Positions 1 through 8,552 of a stretch of DNA of 42,078 nt are shown here, piece by piece. The stretch covers positions 3,557-45,634 of the forward strand of contig JAHELS010000025.1 of assembly GCA_024644085.1 (NCBI GenBank), read 5' to 3'. A program made the position numbers and the translations under genes. Origin of the DNA: Rhodopirellula sp. GTDB taxonomy: Bacteria > Planctomycetota > Planctomycetia > Pirellulales > Pirellulaceae. Position 1 is the first letter of the stretch. Each line of letters opens with the position of its first letter. Under the pieces are notes generated by a model, which was given only the letters and a program-made list of their open reading frames with translations, did no database searches and was not told the origin of the DNA.

Positions 1-46
1 ACGCGAAGGGATAGTCAGTGATGTTGTGACGGGCGGGACTTGCCAT
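1..46 (-). CDS. Possible start of a protein running off the left edge
   Basis: An ATG on the minus strand at 46 opens a frame of 15 codons that stays open to the window edge (it begins MASPARHNI). It lies 78 bases downstream of the MerC-like gene on the same strand, so it could be the next gene of that unit. There is too little sequence to recognise a family, and the start may be chance. Confidence 0.25.
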   Translation of the reverse strand, partial: MASPARHNITDYPFA

Positions 47-123
47 CAAGACGCGTTGCTTGGTTGTCCAGGCCGAAAGTCTTGACGACATTCGCTACGT
101 TCCACGTCATACCGAGAAACGCT

Positions 124-645
124 TCAGCAACTCGATGTCTGCAGACAGCCAGTGCTCTTGCACATGCCTCGCGATTCGCGTCGCACAAGGTCAAGGTTCA
201 TCACGTGCGCGACGATCAACAAGATGCCACCGATGGGTGTCAGGTACGGTTGAACCATCAACAAGACATTGGCACTCCCGCTACCCAGCAGCCACTGCAG
301 CTGAGTCACCGTCAGCAGAGGCAATCCGAACCAGCCAAAGACCGATGTCGGCTCACAACAGGGATCGGGAAGAACGAAAGCCGCCAGCATCAATAGGACC
401 AATCCGCCAGCGACGCAGCCGATCACGACTCGGTCACGGTGGCGCCGCCACGCAGGCACGATGGCCTTGTAAACAAAAACGCCGCACATGATCGCGGCGA
501 CCTGATGCACGAGCGAGCCGGCCAACCAGGCAAATCCAAGTGACGGGGCAGCCGTCGCGACCACGGGCATCGCCGCGCAGTGCACCGCACAGCCCGCCGA
601 ACAGGCGATTCCGAGAAGGTCTGCGGATTGATTGGGACGGGCCAT
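124..645 (-). CDS. MerC-like domain integral membrane protein
   Basis: This 173-residue protein resembles the MerC family of small multi-helix membrane proteins first known for mercuric ion uptake. The N-terminus has a cysteine cluster on the cytoplasmic side of the first helix (C15, C19, H22, C23), which is the expected thiol metal site. Helices are seen near residues 25-60, 72-93, 102-130 and 133-150. A second cysteine pair (C96, C97) follows helix 2, and the tail ends with C162, C167 and C173. No merA, merP, merT or merR lies nearby. Many MerC-domain proteins outside mer operons have no proven link to mercury, so a general metal or thiol role is as likely. ATG start at 645 with a promoter-like pair just upstream. 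Family call moderately sure, substrate unknown. Confidence 0.7.
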   Translation of the reverse strand: MARPNQSADLLGIACSAGCAVHCAAMPVVATAAPSLGFAWLAGSLVHQVAAIMCGVFVYKAIVPAWRRHRDRVVIGCVAGGLVLLMLAAFVLPDPCCEPTSVFGWFGLPLLTVTQLQWLLGSGSANVLLMVQPYLTPIGGILLIVAHVMNLDLVRRESRGMCKSTGCLQTSSC

Positions 646-946
646 CGAAAATGATTGGGGATTTCGTGGGGAAGTGAGCGATCGGACGGAATTCTATGCA
701 ATCGTAACTGCAGATGCAACTCGACTGCATTCACAGTCACTGTTCATTTCGGCACTTTCGCCAGCTGGGGCGTCAGAATCGCCGAATTCCTCGTAAAAAT
801 CGCATTGGTTCCGCGGCCCGACGCCCTGGGGGAGATAAATCGCCTGGGGAACATGAACCGCGCGCGGGCAATCCCGGTTCCTCGGTGCCTAGGTTCCTCA
901 GTGACTCACTGTGTCTATCTGCGGGATTTCCGGACACACCGCGGGA
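646..946. other. Intergenic region upstream of the MerC-like gene
   Basis: About 300 bases without a convincing gene. It holds the promoter-like pair for the MerC-like gene (691-719, minus strand) and a perfect short palindrome at 899-911 (CAGTGA-C-TCACTG) just past the end of the isomerase gene. That palindrome has no T-run, so it does not look like an intrinsic terminator. Confidence 0.6.
691..719 (-). promoter_or_regulatory. Candidate sigma-70 promoter of the MerC-like gene
   Basis: On the minus strand TTGCAT (714-719) and TAGAAT (691-696) are separated by exactly 17 bases. The -10 matches the consensus at 5 of 6 positions, the -35 only at 3 of 6. The pair sits about 46 bases upstream of the ATG at 645. 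Seen by eye only. Confidence 0.4.
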
Positions 947-1792
947 TCAACCGAGAATTTCGCTGCGCAGCCGTTTCAGCAACTCAATCGCCTGGCCGAT
1001 TTCGGCCCGCTGCCGATCGGGATCCTGGGGGATTTCCCGTTCGATGGTCAACGGCCCGGTGTAACCGATCTGGTGCAGAGTTCGCAGGTAGTTTTCCATC
1101 CCCACGTCACCTTGGCCGAGCGGGACCTCGGCGCCCCAGGTCTCACCCGGTTTATCGCTCCAGGTACCATCCTTGCAATGCACGCTGCGAACGTGCTGGC
1201 CAACTTTCTGCAAGGCTTCGATCGGGTCGCCGGTTCCGTACAAGATCATGTTGGCCGGATCGAAGTTGATCTTCAGATTCGCGCGGTCGACCTGGTCAAT
1301 GAATTGGAGCAATCCGTCTGCGGTTTCTTGACCCGTTTCCAGGTGAAGGAATTGGCCGTTGGATTCGCAGTGATCGCACAATTGGCGTGTCACATCAACG
1401 ATCGGCGCGTAATCTTTCGCTGCGGTATCGTGCGGGACAAATCCAAGATGCAGCGCAACGGTGTCGCACCCCAGGCACTTGGCGAAATCGGAGATCTGTC
1501 GCATTTCCGCAAGACGACTTTGACGCGTTTCCGGCGGAACCAAACCGACGGTGCGGACCACCGTGGGGATATCGGCGTAGCTTTCCCCCTCGAAGCCACC
1601 GAAGACAGCTGTGCATTTCACGCCCATTTGGTGCAACTGAGCGTTGAAATCCTCGGCTGAAGCCTGGTTCCGCTTCTCGGGGTGTGGAGCGTGCAGTTGG
1701 ATGGTGGGTACCGAAAGCTCCGCGATCACATCCCAAGCCACGCCCAAGCCGGCGTCGACGGAAGCGAAAACACCGATTGGCCATGGATCCAT
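947..1792 (-). CDS. Sugar phosphate isomerase/epimerase family protein (TIM barrel)
   Basis: A 281-residue protein of the AP-endonuclease-2-like TIM-barrel superfamily, which includes sugar isomerases and 3-epimerases such as tagatose epimerase and inosose dehydratase. The four expected divalent-metal ligands can be placed at barrel strand ends: E152 (in HLETG), D178 (in FDPAN), H205 (in VHCKD) and E251 (in TIERE). There is no signal peptide, so it should be cytoplasmic. It fills the length of a single-domain member of the family. ATG start at 1792. The neighbours (MerC-like protein, Ser/Thr kinase) do not reveal the substrate. Planctomycetes carry many paralogues, so the exact sugar cannot be named. 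Confidence 0.85.
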   Translation of the reverse strand: MDPWPIGVFASVDAGLGVAWDVIAELSVPTIQLHAPHPEKRNQASAEDFNAQLHQMGVKCTAVFGGFEGESYADIPTVVRTVGLVPPETRQSRLAEMRQISDFAKCLGCDTVALHLGFVPHDTAAKDYAPIVDVTRQLCDHCESNGQFLHLETGQETADGLLQFIDQVDRANLKINFDPANMILYGTGDPIEALQKVGQHVRSVHCKDGTWSDKPGETWGAEVPLGQGDVGMENYLRTLHQIGYTGPLTIEREIPQDPDRQRAEIGQAIELLKRLRSEILG

Positions 1793-2024
1793 TTGATTTG
1801 CTCTGAGTATCGGGGGCGGATTCGATCGGACGCTCAGCCTAATGGATCAACCGCGAAGGCCGCAATCGTCTGAGCTGCGACGGCGCGTGTGCCGGTTGGG
1901 AAAGCTTGGAAGAGTTTGCCGACGCGCGGCGGTGTCAGTCGTCCGGCGTTGCCGCGCGAGACGATTCAGAGGAAGACCCTGACTCTGGTCTCCCGCTCCA
2001 GTCATCTGCCCGAGGATCGTCTTC

Positions 2025-2855
2025 GTGACCCACGTTTCCCCAAAAAACGCCGGAAAAAACTGCGACGGACCATCGATCCTGGGGATCTGGCGAGTTGGTC
2101 GAACGCTTCACCAAGGCGACGGCGCCGTGGTCGCACTTGCCCAGCCGGCCGATGCCGCATCGAACCCCCGCTGGGATTACGTGATCAAGCGTGCGGTGGG
2201 AGGCGACCGAAACGTCGAGGTTCGTCGCCAAATCGGTCAATACATTTCCGCAGCGTCCGCAGTCGGCCATCCGAATCTGATCGCAGTTCTTGATGCATCG
2301 ATGACGGCCGGCACGCCCTATGTGGTGATGCCGCGGCTCGACGGACACACGATGCAAGATCACATCGATTCGACCAAACTCAAACCGCTGCCGGTCGCCC
2401 TTTGGTTTGTCCGCCAGGCCGCCCAGGCACTCGAGGCCTTGCACACGGGCGGTTGGGTACACGGCGATGTGAAACCGCAAAACGCGATTGTCGGGCCTCG
2501 CGGGCACGTGACTCTGATCGATCTCGGATTCGCATCGCGAGTCCACACCGCGTCGCACCACATCTACCGGGGGACGCCCAACTACAGTGCGCCCGAAACG
2601 CTTTCCGGCGAGATGGCGTCGATGCCGTCGATGGATATCTTTTCGCTTGGCCGGGTGCTTTGGCAATGGATGATCCGCTGTGAAAACGTCAACACGGCAT
2701 TGATGGAGCCGGTGGCGGAACTGGTCGAAGCAATGGTTTCGGACGACCCATCGGCACGACCTTCGGCAGGCACCGTCGCCAAGGGATTGTTACTCCTGGA
2801 GATCGAAACGCTTGGACGGCACATCGGTCCCGGAGCGCAACGTCGCGCGGCATGA
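2025..2855 (+). CDS. Minimal Ser/Thr protein kinase (Hanks type)
   Basis: At 276 residues this is a bare eukaryotic-like kinase domain with no sensor domain and no transmembrane helix. Visible motifs are the VIK lysine (K55), the catalytic loop HGDVKPQN (146-153; catalytic D148, N153), the magnesium loop DLG (D166), the APE motif (189-191) and the SMDIFSLG helix (202-209). Several are variant: the glycine-rich loop (about 26-36) lacks the GxGxxG pattern, HRD is HGD, and DFG is DLG. HGD is seen in other bacterial and atypical kinases, often ones not controlled by activation-loop phosphorylation. All catalytic residues remain, so activity is plausible. GTG start at 2025; the frame has no better start upstream. 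It converges on the ABC lipoprotein gene, with 5 bases between stops. Confidence 0.85.
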   Translation: MTHVSPKNAGKNCDGPSILGIWRVGRTLHQGDGAVVALAQPADAASNPRWDYVIKRAVGGDRNVEVRRQIGQYISAASAVGHPNLIAVLDASMTAGTPYVVMPRLDGHTMQDHIDSTKLKPLPVALWFVRQAAQALEALHTGGWVHGDVKPQNAIVGPRGHVTLIDLGFASRVHTASHHIYRGTPNYSAPETLSGEMASMPSMDIFSLGRVLWQWMIRCENVNTALMEPVAELVEAMVSDDPSARPSAGTVAKGLLLLEIETLGRHIGPGAQRRAA

Positions 2856-2860
2856 ACGCC

Positions 2861-3892
2861 TTATTCCAGAAACTCAGTTGTGAAGCAGTCTTCGGGCTTC
2901 ACTTTGCCGGATTCCTTGGGATCCAAATCGTCCATTTGCTCGACAAGCGTGCTCCAACGTTCGAGCGTCATCATGCCGACCGATTGGGGCGGAAGATCAT
3001 TCGGCATTGCCAGATTGCGTAACTCTGAGCTTCCGAATCGAAGCGCTTCGGCCGTCATCCCATGCTGGTTCGCAGCAAGGATCACAGCGTTCCCCGCGGT
3101 CGGATCGGTTAAATAGTGTTGCCAACCGCGGCGAGAGGACTGGACGAATTTGCGGACCAGTTCCGGGTCGCTGCGGATCAGGTCGCCAGTTGTGATCAAC
3201 ACGCTGGAGTACGGATTCCAACCAAGGTCGCTCACCATCAATCGCCGAACCTTGACACCTTGCTGCTCGGCCAACAAAGGTTCGGCAAACGAATAAGCCT
3301 GGATCGCAATGTTGGGATCCGACACCAACGATGAAACACTGCCGTGATAGGGAACCTCCTGGACCTTGTCGAGAATCCCGCGCGAGCGCATGAACTCGAG
3401 GAACGGTCGTCCCGGTTGCCGCTGCAGCGTCATGCCCGCCAAATCTTCGAATGTTTTGGCACCACTCTCTTCGCGGACCAGGATACAACGCGGGCTGTCC
3501 TGCATCGCTGCCAGAACAGCGACGATATCCAACCCCTGGCGACGGTAGACCACAACATCATCAGCGTTGGAAAAAGCAAACTGAACCCGCCCCAATTCTA
3601 ACTCTGGCGCAACAGGCGTCGCGCGGCCCCCAGGCCGTATCTCCACCTGCAAACCGGTTTCAGCGAAGGTGCCATCAGCAACCGCCTGATAAACGCCGCC
3701 ATGTTCCGCCTCGGGATACCAGTTCAATTGAACGGTGACCGCCGAGGACGATTGCGATTCGGGCGACGCAGTGCGGTCGCCCGCTGCATTGCAGCCGGCG
3801 GCAAACACGACCAACAGACCGGCACAAATCAAGATGGATCGATTCAAAGCGTGAACCCCTGGGAATGGTTGAAAAGGCACGGCGGTCATCAT
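2861..3892 (-). CDS. ABC transporter substrate-binding lipoprotein, NMT1/THI5-like
   Basis: A 343-residue solute-binding protein of the NMT1/THI5/SsuA fold. The mature part opens with the LNWYPEAEHGG pattern, close to the LNW.PEPE.GG signature of ThiY-type binders of thiamine pyrimidine precursors. The N-terminus has a hydrophobic stretch (about 19-31) ending in a lipobox AAGC, so C34 is the likely lipidated residue. The ATG at 3892 gives a long 18-residue n-region; a TTG at residue 16 would give a more usual signal peptide. It is the last gene of the ABC set, 31 bases after the permease. Substrate is inferred from family resemblance: pyrimidine precursor is likeliest, while taurine, sulfonate or nitrate type ligands remain possible. 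Confidence 0.85.
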   Translation of the reverse strand: MMTAVPFQPFPGVHALNRSILICAGLLVVFAAGCNAAGDRTASPESQSSSAVTVQLNWYPEAEHGGVYQAVADGTFAETGLQVEIRPGGRATPVAPELELGRVQFAFSNADDVVVYRRQGLDIVAVLAAMQDSPRCILVREESGAKTFEDLAGMTLQRQPGRPFLEFMRSRGILDKVQEVPYHGSVSSLVSDPNIAIQAYSFAEPLLAEQQGVKVRRLMVSDLGWNPYSSVLITTGDLIRSDPELVRKFVQSSRRGWQHYLTDPTAGNAVILAANQHGMTAEALRFGSSELRNLAMPNDLPPQSVGMMTLERWSTLVEQMDDLDPKESGKVKPEDCFTTEFLE

Positions 3893-3923
3893 CGCCGATT
3901 CGCGGGGCCGCGCACACGGGTGC

Positions 3924-4724
3924 TCATTGACTGGATTGCGTCCAGCGGCGAAGCACGGTCACCGAGATCAAATGGACCAACGCAAACAGGGCCAAACCCA
4001 GCAGTGCCGAAGCGAACAGAGCCGAGATCAGAGCATCCGTTTTTGTCAGTGCCTGCCATCCCGTCATCAATGTCCCCAGTCCGTCGTAATTCGTTCCGTT
4101 GCCGACAAAGAACTCGGCAACGATCGCACCAATCACAGCCAGCCCGGCACTCGTTTTGGTCCCCAGCATCAGATGTCCAACCGCCGAAGGAATCTGTAAC
4201 CGCGTCAGGCGTTTGATGCGCGTCGCACCATACAGTCGAAACAAATCCGAAGTGTCACGATTGACTGACAACAACCCCGTCGTGACGCTGTTGACGATTG
4301 GAAACAGGCAGACGATGACGGTCACGATCACGACGGTACGAAATGTGTAGCCGCTCCAAATGATCAACAAGGGTGCGACGGCGACGATCGGAACGGTTTG
4401 CAAAAGAATCACGTAGGGAAACAACGCCAGACGAAGCTTTCGAGACTGGCTGAACAGCACAGCCAAAAGTGCTCCCAATGCGACGGCCGCCGACAATCCG
4501 ACGATCGCCGCGAGTCCGGTTGAGAATGTCCCCTGAATCAACGCCCGTCGATGTTCAACAGCCGCGTGCCAACATTGCCGAGGCGTCGGCAGCAGCGCCT
4601 TGGGCAACTCGAACACCGCAACGATTCCCTCCCAAGAAACAAGCGCAACCACCGCGACGGCCATTACCAACGCCGCACTCGCCGCTGTATCCCGCGCACT
4701 CCAATTCGGCGTGTCGCCACTCAA
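3924..4724 (-). CDS. ABC transporter permease (SsuC/ThiX-like)
   Basis: This 266-residue inner-membrane protein has about six hydrophobic helices and the binding-protein-dependent permease signature (EAA loop) near 161-183, with LYGATRI followed by the conserved proline and glycine. That loop should contact the ATPase encoded just upstream. The start is a TTG whose last bases overlap the ATPase stop codon (TTGA at 4721-4724), which indicates translational coupling. An ATG at residue 21 (4664) is an alternative but would trim the first helix. With the ATPase and the THI5-like lipoprotein it forms a complete importer. Confidence 0.88.
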   Translation of the reverse strand: MSGDTPNWSARDTAASAALVMAVAVVALVSWEGIVAVFELPKALLPTPRQCWHAAVEHRRALIQGTFSTGLAAIVGLSAAVALGALLAVLFSQSRKLRLALFPYVILLQTVPIVAVAPLLIIWSGYTFRTVVIVTVIVCLFPIVNSVTTGLLSVNRDTSDLFRLYGATRIKRLTRLQIPSAVGHLMLGTKTSAGLAVIGAIVAEFFVGNGTNYDGLGTLMTGWQALTKTDALISALFASALLGLALFALVHLISVTVLRRWTQSSQ

Positions 4725-5512
4725 GTGTCGCCCCCGTTCTCGCTGCCGCGCAAAGCATCGCGGATTCGACCGTAGAAATTTCCGAATTCCGCCGTGGTCC
4801 GCAACGATTCGCTGCGTGGTTGCGGCAACGGATTATGAACCACACCGCTCAAGCGTCCCTGGTGCATCACGGCGATGCGGTGCGACATCAGAATCGACTC
4901 CGCGACGTTGTGCGTGACCAACACTGCGGTGAATCGTCGACGTTGCCACAATTCACGCACCAGTTCTCCGAGTTGATTGCGGAGCATGTCGTCAAGCGCC
5001 GCGAAGGGTTCATCCAACAGCAACAAACTCGGGTCGGTGATCAGCGCCCGTGCAATCGACACACGCATCTTCATGCCGCCGGACAATTGGTGCGGAAATC
5101 GTTCCGAGGCGTCTGCAAGCCCGACAGCGTGAAGCATTTCGGCGGCGGCGAGTCGTCGCTGGGCATACGACCGGCGCGCGATTAATTCCAGCGGCAGCAT
5201 CACGTTTTCGAGCGCTGTTCGCCACGGCAATAATGTCGGAGCCTGGAAGACAAAGGCAACGCCACCTTGCGACGGAGGCACGGGTGGCTCGAGCTCGACG
5301 GAGCCATCGGTCGGCTGGTCCAAACCAGCCATCAATCTCAGCAGGGTTGTTTTCCCACAGCCACTCGGACCAATCAGCGCAAGGATTTCGCCCGCGGGCA
5401 CGTTCAAGTTGACGTCGTCGACAGCGCGCGGGCCGTGTCGAAACTCAATCGAAAGTGATTGGCATCGAATGGACGAAGCGTTCTGGACCGCAGTGCTCAA
5501 GACGAGCCCCAA
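4721..5512 (-). CDS. ABC transporter ATP-binding protein (SsuB/ThiZ-like)
   Basis: A 263-residue nucleotide-binding subunit with the full motif set: Walker A GPSGCGKTT (48-56), Q-loop Q90, signature LSGGM (143-147), Walker B LLLLDEP (163-169, E168) and switch H201. The PWRTALENV segment after the Q-loop is typical of the nitrate/sulfonate/thiamine-precursor class. The apparent start is TTG at 5512. Only 26 bases separate it from the GspM/PilO-like gene upstream, on the same strand, so it may be read from the secretion operon. This gap leaves no room for a TPP riboswitch directly ahead of the importer. Confidence 0.9.
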   Translation of the reverse strand: MGLVLSTAVQNASSIRCQSLSIEFRHGPRAVDDVNLNVPAGEILALIGPSGCGKTTLLRLMAGLDQPTDGSVELEPPVPPSQGGVAFVFQAPTLLPWRTALENVMLPLELIARRSYAQRRLAAAEMLHAVGLADASERFPHQLSGGMKMRVSIARALITDPSLLLLDEPFAALDDMLRNQLGELVRELWQRRRFTAVLVTHNVAESILMSHRIAVMHQGRLSGVVHNPLPQPRSESLRTTAEFGNFYGRIRDALRGSENGGDT

Positions 5513-5538
5513 TGCGTCGTTCTATGGCGGCGTGCGAA

Positions 5539-6720
5539 TCAATCTTCCTGGGAACGCTTTGCCGCTTCGCTGAGGTTGCCGGCCGGCTTGAGCGTGAAAC
5601 GTCGACCATCGATCTCGAGCTCAACGTGACGCGGAGTCACCGCCACGACTTCGCCTTTAAGGCTGCCGATCTCGAACTGGTCGCCGACTTTCAAACGCAA
5701 CGTCTTATCGCGTGTTCGCACATGCATCCACGCGGTCCACTCATCACGGCCTTGAACCAGAGCGGTCAACACGGTTTGCGTGGCGTCGTCAAACGCAAGC
5801 TTCGGCGGGTCTTCGGGCGGGGGCGGCGGCGGATCGACCACTTTAATCGTCAACTTCTGCTCAGTGGTACGACGCGGAAACCCGCTGTCGATTGCGCGCA
5901 CAAGAATCTCGAACTCGCGTTTCTCCGGGCTGTCGACTTTCAATGTTCCGCTGCGCGAATCGAGCGAAACGAAATCGGGCGGGGTTTCGACGAACTCAAA
6001 TTTCATCTCGTGTCCCTCGGGATCCTTGAAGGTCAGAGGGGCTGGCGACTCGCGGCCAACAATCGCCTCAATCTCCGGTCGACCCTCATAGCGTGGCGCG
6101 CTGTTGGGTGGTTCGAACAGGTTGCGATTCATGATCGGTTCGGTGTACGCCGTAGCATCTCCATCGACGCGCCACGAAGGTTCCTTTCGCGGTGGCAGGT
6201 TCTCGGGAGCCGTTAACAACGCGATCGCATCGATCGACAGCTCGACACGGAAGTCCCCTTCCTTGGTCGGACGAATCGAAAAGTCGCGGATCCGATGCAA
6301 GTAATCCCGAGCGTAGAAATCGTGCAGCAGACTGATGAAGTTCGGAAAAGTCGTGTTCCCTTGAACGCGAAAGTCGATCTGTTGATACAAACCGCCAATC
6401 GGCCGCGTACTGTTAAGATCGACGACCGCCTTTGTCAAACCGTTCGCCTGGACCATGTTCAACAAGTATTGCTGGTAATTGCTCTGGGCAATTTGCGGGT
6501 CGCCCGGCAACGATCGCGCCATGTATTCGCCCATTTGACGATTGGCGTATTCTCCCTGCAGCTGCTTCTCGACCAACTGTTGCTTTTCGTTCTCCAGGTT
6601 TGCAATCTGATTATTGCGAACCTTCAACGCGGATCGGTACTTGCCGAAACCCCACCACACGACAACGGCGATCATTAAACCGCCGACCAAAATGGCTAGA
6701 AAACGTTCTCGTTGATTCAT
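5539..6720 (-). CDS. GspM/PilO-like assembly protein with cadherin-like and GspC/PilP HR-like domains
   Basis: A 393-residue bitopic inner-membrane protein. Seen in order: one transmembrane helix (8-24), a coiled coil (30-60), a PilO/GspM-type ferredoxin-like domain (about 80-170), a linker with RNLFEPP (199-205), a cadherin or He_PIG-like beta domain (about 225-295), a proline run (297-306) and a small beta domain (about 340-382). The RNLF linker followed by VGDQFEIGSLKGEVVAV recalls the homology region of GspC and PilP. GspM and PilO are normally 160-210 residues, so this is about twice the usual length. It overlaps the preceding gene by ATGA (6717-6720). Inference: it supplies both the GspM and part of the GspC/PilP role in the assembly platform. 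The beta-domain assignments are by eye. Confidence 0.7.
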   Translation of the reverse strand: MNQRERFLAILVGGLMIAVVVWWGFGKYRSALKVRNNQIANLENEKQQLVEKQLQGEYANRQMGEYMARSLPGDPQIAQSNYQQYLLNMVQANGLTKAVVDLNSTRPIGGLYQQIDFRVQGNTTFPNFISLLHDFYARDYLHRIRDFSIRPTKEGDFRVELSIDAIALLTAPENLPPRKEPSWRVDGDATAYTEPIMNRNLFEPPNSAPRYEGRPEIEAIVGRESPAPLTFKDPEGHEMKFEFVETPPDFVSLDSRSGTLKVDSPEKREFEILVRAIDSGFPRRTTEQKLTIKVVDPPPPPPEDPPKLAFDDATQTVLTALVQGRDEWTAWMHVRTRDKTLRLKVGDQFEIGSLKGEVVAVTPRHVELEIDGRRFTLKPAGNLSEAAKRSQED

Positions 6721-8495
6721 GCCGCCACCTCGATTTGTGTCGCTGGAGTATCCTCGTCGCCGGATTCCTCGTCGCCGGATTCCTCGCCTCCGGACCCGCC
6801 CTCACTCGGCTGGTCCCCGCTATCCTCCGAGGGCGACTGCGAATTTTCCGGCGGAGAATCCTCGTTCGGCGGGGGTGCTTCCGCAGATTCCGGATCCAAC
6901 GGCGTCTCCGACGAATCACCACGGGTGTCCTCACCATTGTCATCCGGCTTCAACTCATCGGTTCCCCCGGCATCACCGCCCCGTGCGGCATCGCCAGCGG
7001 GTGCGGCGTCGCCTTCGGGTGCTGAGTCACTCGTTGATCCCGCGTCACCCGTGGGGGGCGCGGTCAATGCGGCGTATCGCTCGTTGCGTATTGCGGCGGG
7101 GTTGATCTTGATTGATTCGGTGAAACCCCAACGGTAGGCGTCGCTGGTTTTTTGCTCACTCGCTCCGTCACCGCTCACCTGGTGCGAAGCATCTCTCAAC
7201 GCTTCTTCGAACTGATCGATCACAGCCGGATCGGTCGCTGCGCCTTCGACCTTCAATGTCCCCCCACCGCTTCGCGGATCACTGGTGGCTGAAATCCCGC
7301 GCACAATCAACTTGTCCGAGGGCGGGATGTCCTTGGCAAGCCGCCGGATTTCGCTGAGCCAATTGACGTCACCATCGAGAAACACGTCGATCTTTTCGGT
7401 CCGCGCGACGGCTTGGGAAGCCTGGTCCACGCTCGGTTTCAATTCCGTGTTGGCAGCTTGCAAGTCGGCGATTTGTTGATCGAGTCCCTTGAGTTGGCTG
7501 TACACGGCGAACGTCATCAAAAGTACAGCGGCAATCGGGACTCCGACCAGCAGAACGGTTCGATAGGGGCTTGGCGTTTCCTCGACTCGTTCCCGCGGAT
7601 TGAGAAAGTCGACGAGGCGATCGGCGTCCGATTCATCTGCGGCCAGCAGCCCGACCAGCGGCGCCAGCCGGCCGACATGCTCGGGCAATTCGTCTTTCGT
7701 TTTGCGATCAACATCGACAAGATCAAACGGATTGAGCATTTCGACGCGACTGCCCGACGCTTCGGCCAGCATTTTCAAATCGCCGGCATGTACCGATTCG
7801 CGTCCCCAGAGGACAACGCGGTCAAGCGATCCGCTCGATCCGCACGCAACCAGGCTGCGTCGCAGTTCACCGGCCAGCGCCTTACCTCGCGCTGCTTCGC
7901 CGCTCGGCATCCGGACTGTTCGAACAAAGATCACGCGGCCTTCGCGGGCAACGACAATCTCGGCGTCGTCGGCCAGCAAGTCGATCAGGACCGTGTCTTT
8001 CCCCTGAGAGGGCTGGTTGTGAATCAGGAACAGCGCTGAAGCGGCGAGCGGACGCAGTGACACTCGCCGCGTCGTCAGATCGGCTCCCTCACATATTTCA
8101 CGTATCTCGTTCAAGTTGGTAGGACCAATCGCAGCGGCAATCATCTCGACGCCATTCTCGGTGCGGTTGGTGACCAGGTAGTCAACCGTGGCGCTGTCGC
8201 CAGCGCTGGCAAAGCTGCGGATCGCCTGGAAGCGAACCATGTCGGGCAGTTCATCGTCTGGAACCGGAGGCAGCTGCAACTCCCTGAGCTCCGCTTTGCC
8301 GCGCCCGATCGCCACCAATGCGTCGGTGTTTTCCAAGCCGCGGCTTTGGATGACCATCCGCAGCGTTTCGCCAACACTGGTATCACCCAAGGGGACAACC
8401 GCCGCGTCGGTGACCTTAACGCTGCGACCGCTGCACTGGGCTGCGACCAAGCGCAGTTCACTTTCGTCCCAGTCAATCGCCAGTTTCTTTACCAT
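6717..8495 (-). CDS. gspL: GspL-like assembly protein (PilM actin-like plus PilN-like domain)
   Basis: This 592-residue protein begins with an actin/PilM-like cytoplasmic domain (about 1-285, opening LAIDWDESELRLV). A PilN-like motif DFLNPRE follows at 296-302, which recalls the INLLP-RE peptide by which PilN binds PilM. A single helix (312-333), a coiled coil (335-365) and a PilN-type periplasmic domain (about 370-465) come next. The architecture is that of GspL, which unites PilM and PilN in one chain. The last 110 residues are an acidic, Pro/Gly/Ser-rich tail with short repeats (GDAAPAGDAARGGDAGG, then SGDEE units). The tail has no counterpart in GspL and should lie in the periplasm. It overlaps the next gene by ATGA and starts 57 bases after gspK. 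Confidence 0.75.
   Translation of the reverse strand: MVKKLAIDWDESELRLVAAQCSGRSVKVTDAAVVPLGDTSVGETLRMVIQSRGLENTDALVAIGRGKAELRELQLPPVPDDELPDMVRFQAIRSFASAGDSATVDYLVTNRTENGVEMIAAAIGPTNLNEIREICEGADLTTRRVSLRPLAASALFLIHNQPSQGKDTVLIDLLADDAEIVVAREGRVIFVRTVRMPSGEAARGKALAGELRRSLVACGSSGSLDRVVLWGRESVHAGDLKMLAEASGSRVEMLNPFDLVDVDRKTKDELPEHVGRLAPLVGLLAADESDADRLVDFLNPRERVEETPSPYRTVLLVGVPIAAVLLMTFAVYSQLKGLDQQIADLQAANTELKPSVDQASQAVARTEKIDVFLDGDVNWLSEIRRLAKDIPPSDKLIVRGISATSDPRSGGGTLKVEGAATDPAVIDQFEEALRDASHQVSGDGASEQKTSDAYRWGFTESIKINPAAIRNERYAALTAPPTGDAGSTSDSAPEGDAAPAGDAARGGDAGGTDELKPDDNGEDTRGDSSETPLDPESAEAPPPNEDSPPENSQSPSEDSGDQPSEGGSGGEESGDEESGDEDTPATQIEVAA
6751..6795 (+). repeat. Three tandem 15-bp units in the acidic tail of the GspL-like gene
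   Basis: Two identical copies of TCCTCGTCGCCGGAT (6751-6765, 6766-6780) are followed by a degenerate third (6781-6795). The unit is in frame on the minus strand and encodes a SGDEE-type pentapeptide, so copy-number change would lengthen or shorten the tail without a frameshift. Confidence 0.85.
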
Positions 8496-8552
8496 CTTGC
8501 TCTCGAATTAATCACGTGGCTCGTTCATTACATGTGAATCATTGCGTGGCGT

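Noticed and set aside
899-911. Perfect palindrome CAGTGA-C-TCACTG after the isomerase gene
   Set aside because: No T-run on either side and too short for an intrinsic terminator; an operator role cannot be supported.
1935-2666. 243-residue open frame on minus opposite the Ser/Thr kinase
   Set aside because: It mirrors a clear kinase gene, is rich in Arg/His/Asp in the way antisense frames of high-G+C genes are, and shows no domain.
5513-5538. Possible TPP riboswitch ahead of the THI5-like importer
   Set aside because: The gap is only 26 bases, far too short for a THI-box aptamer.
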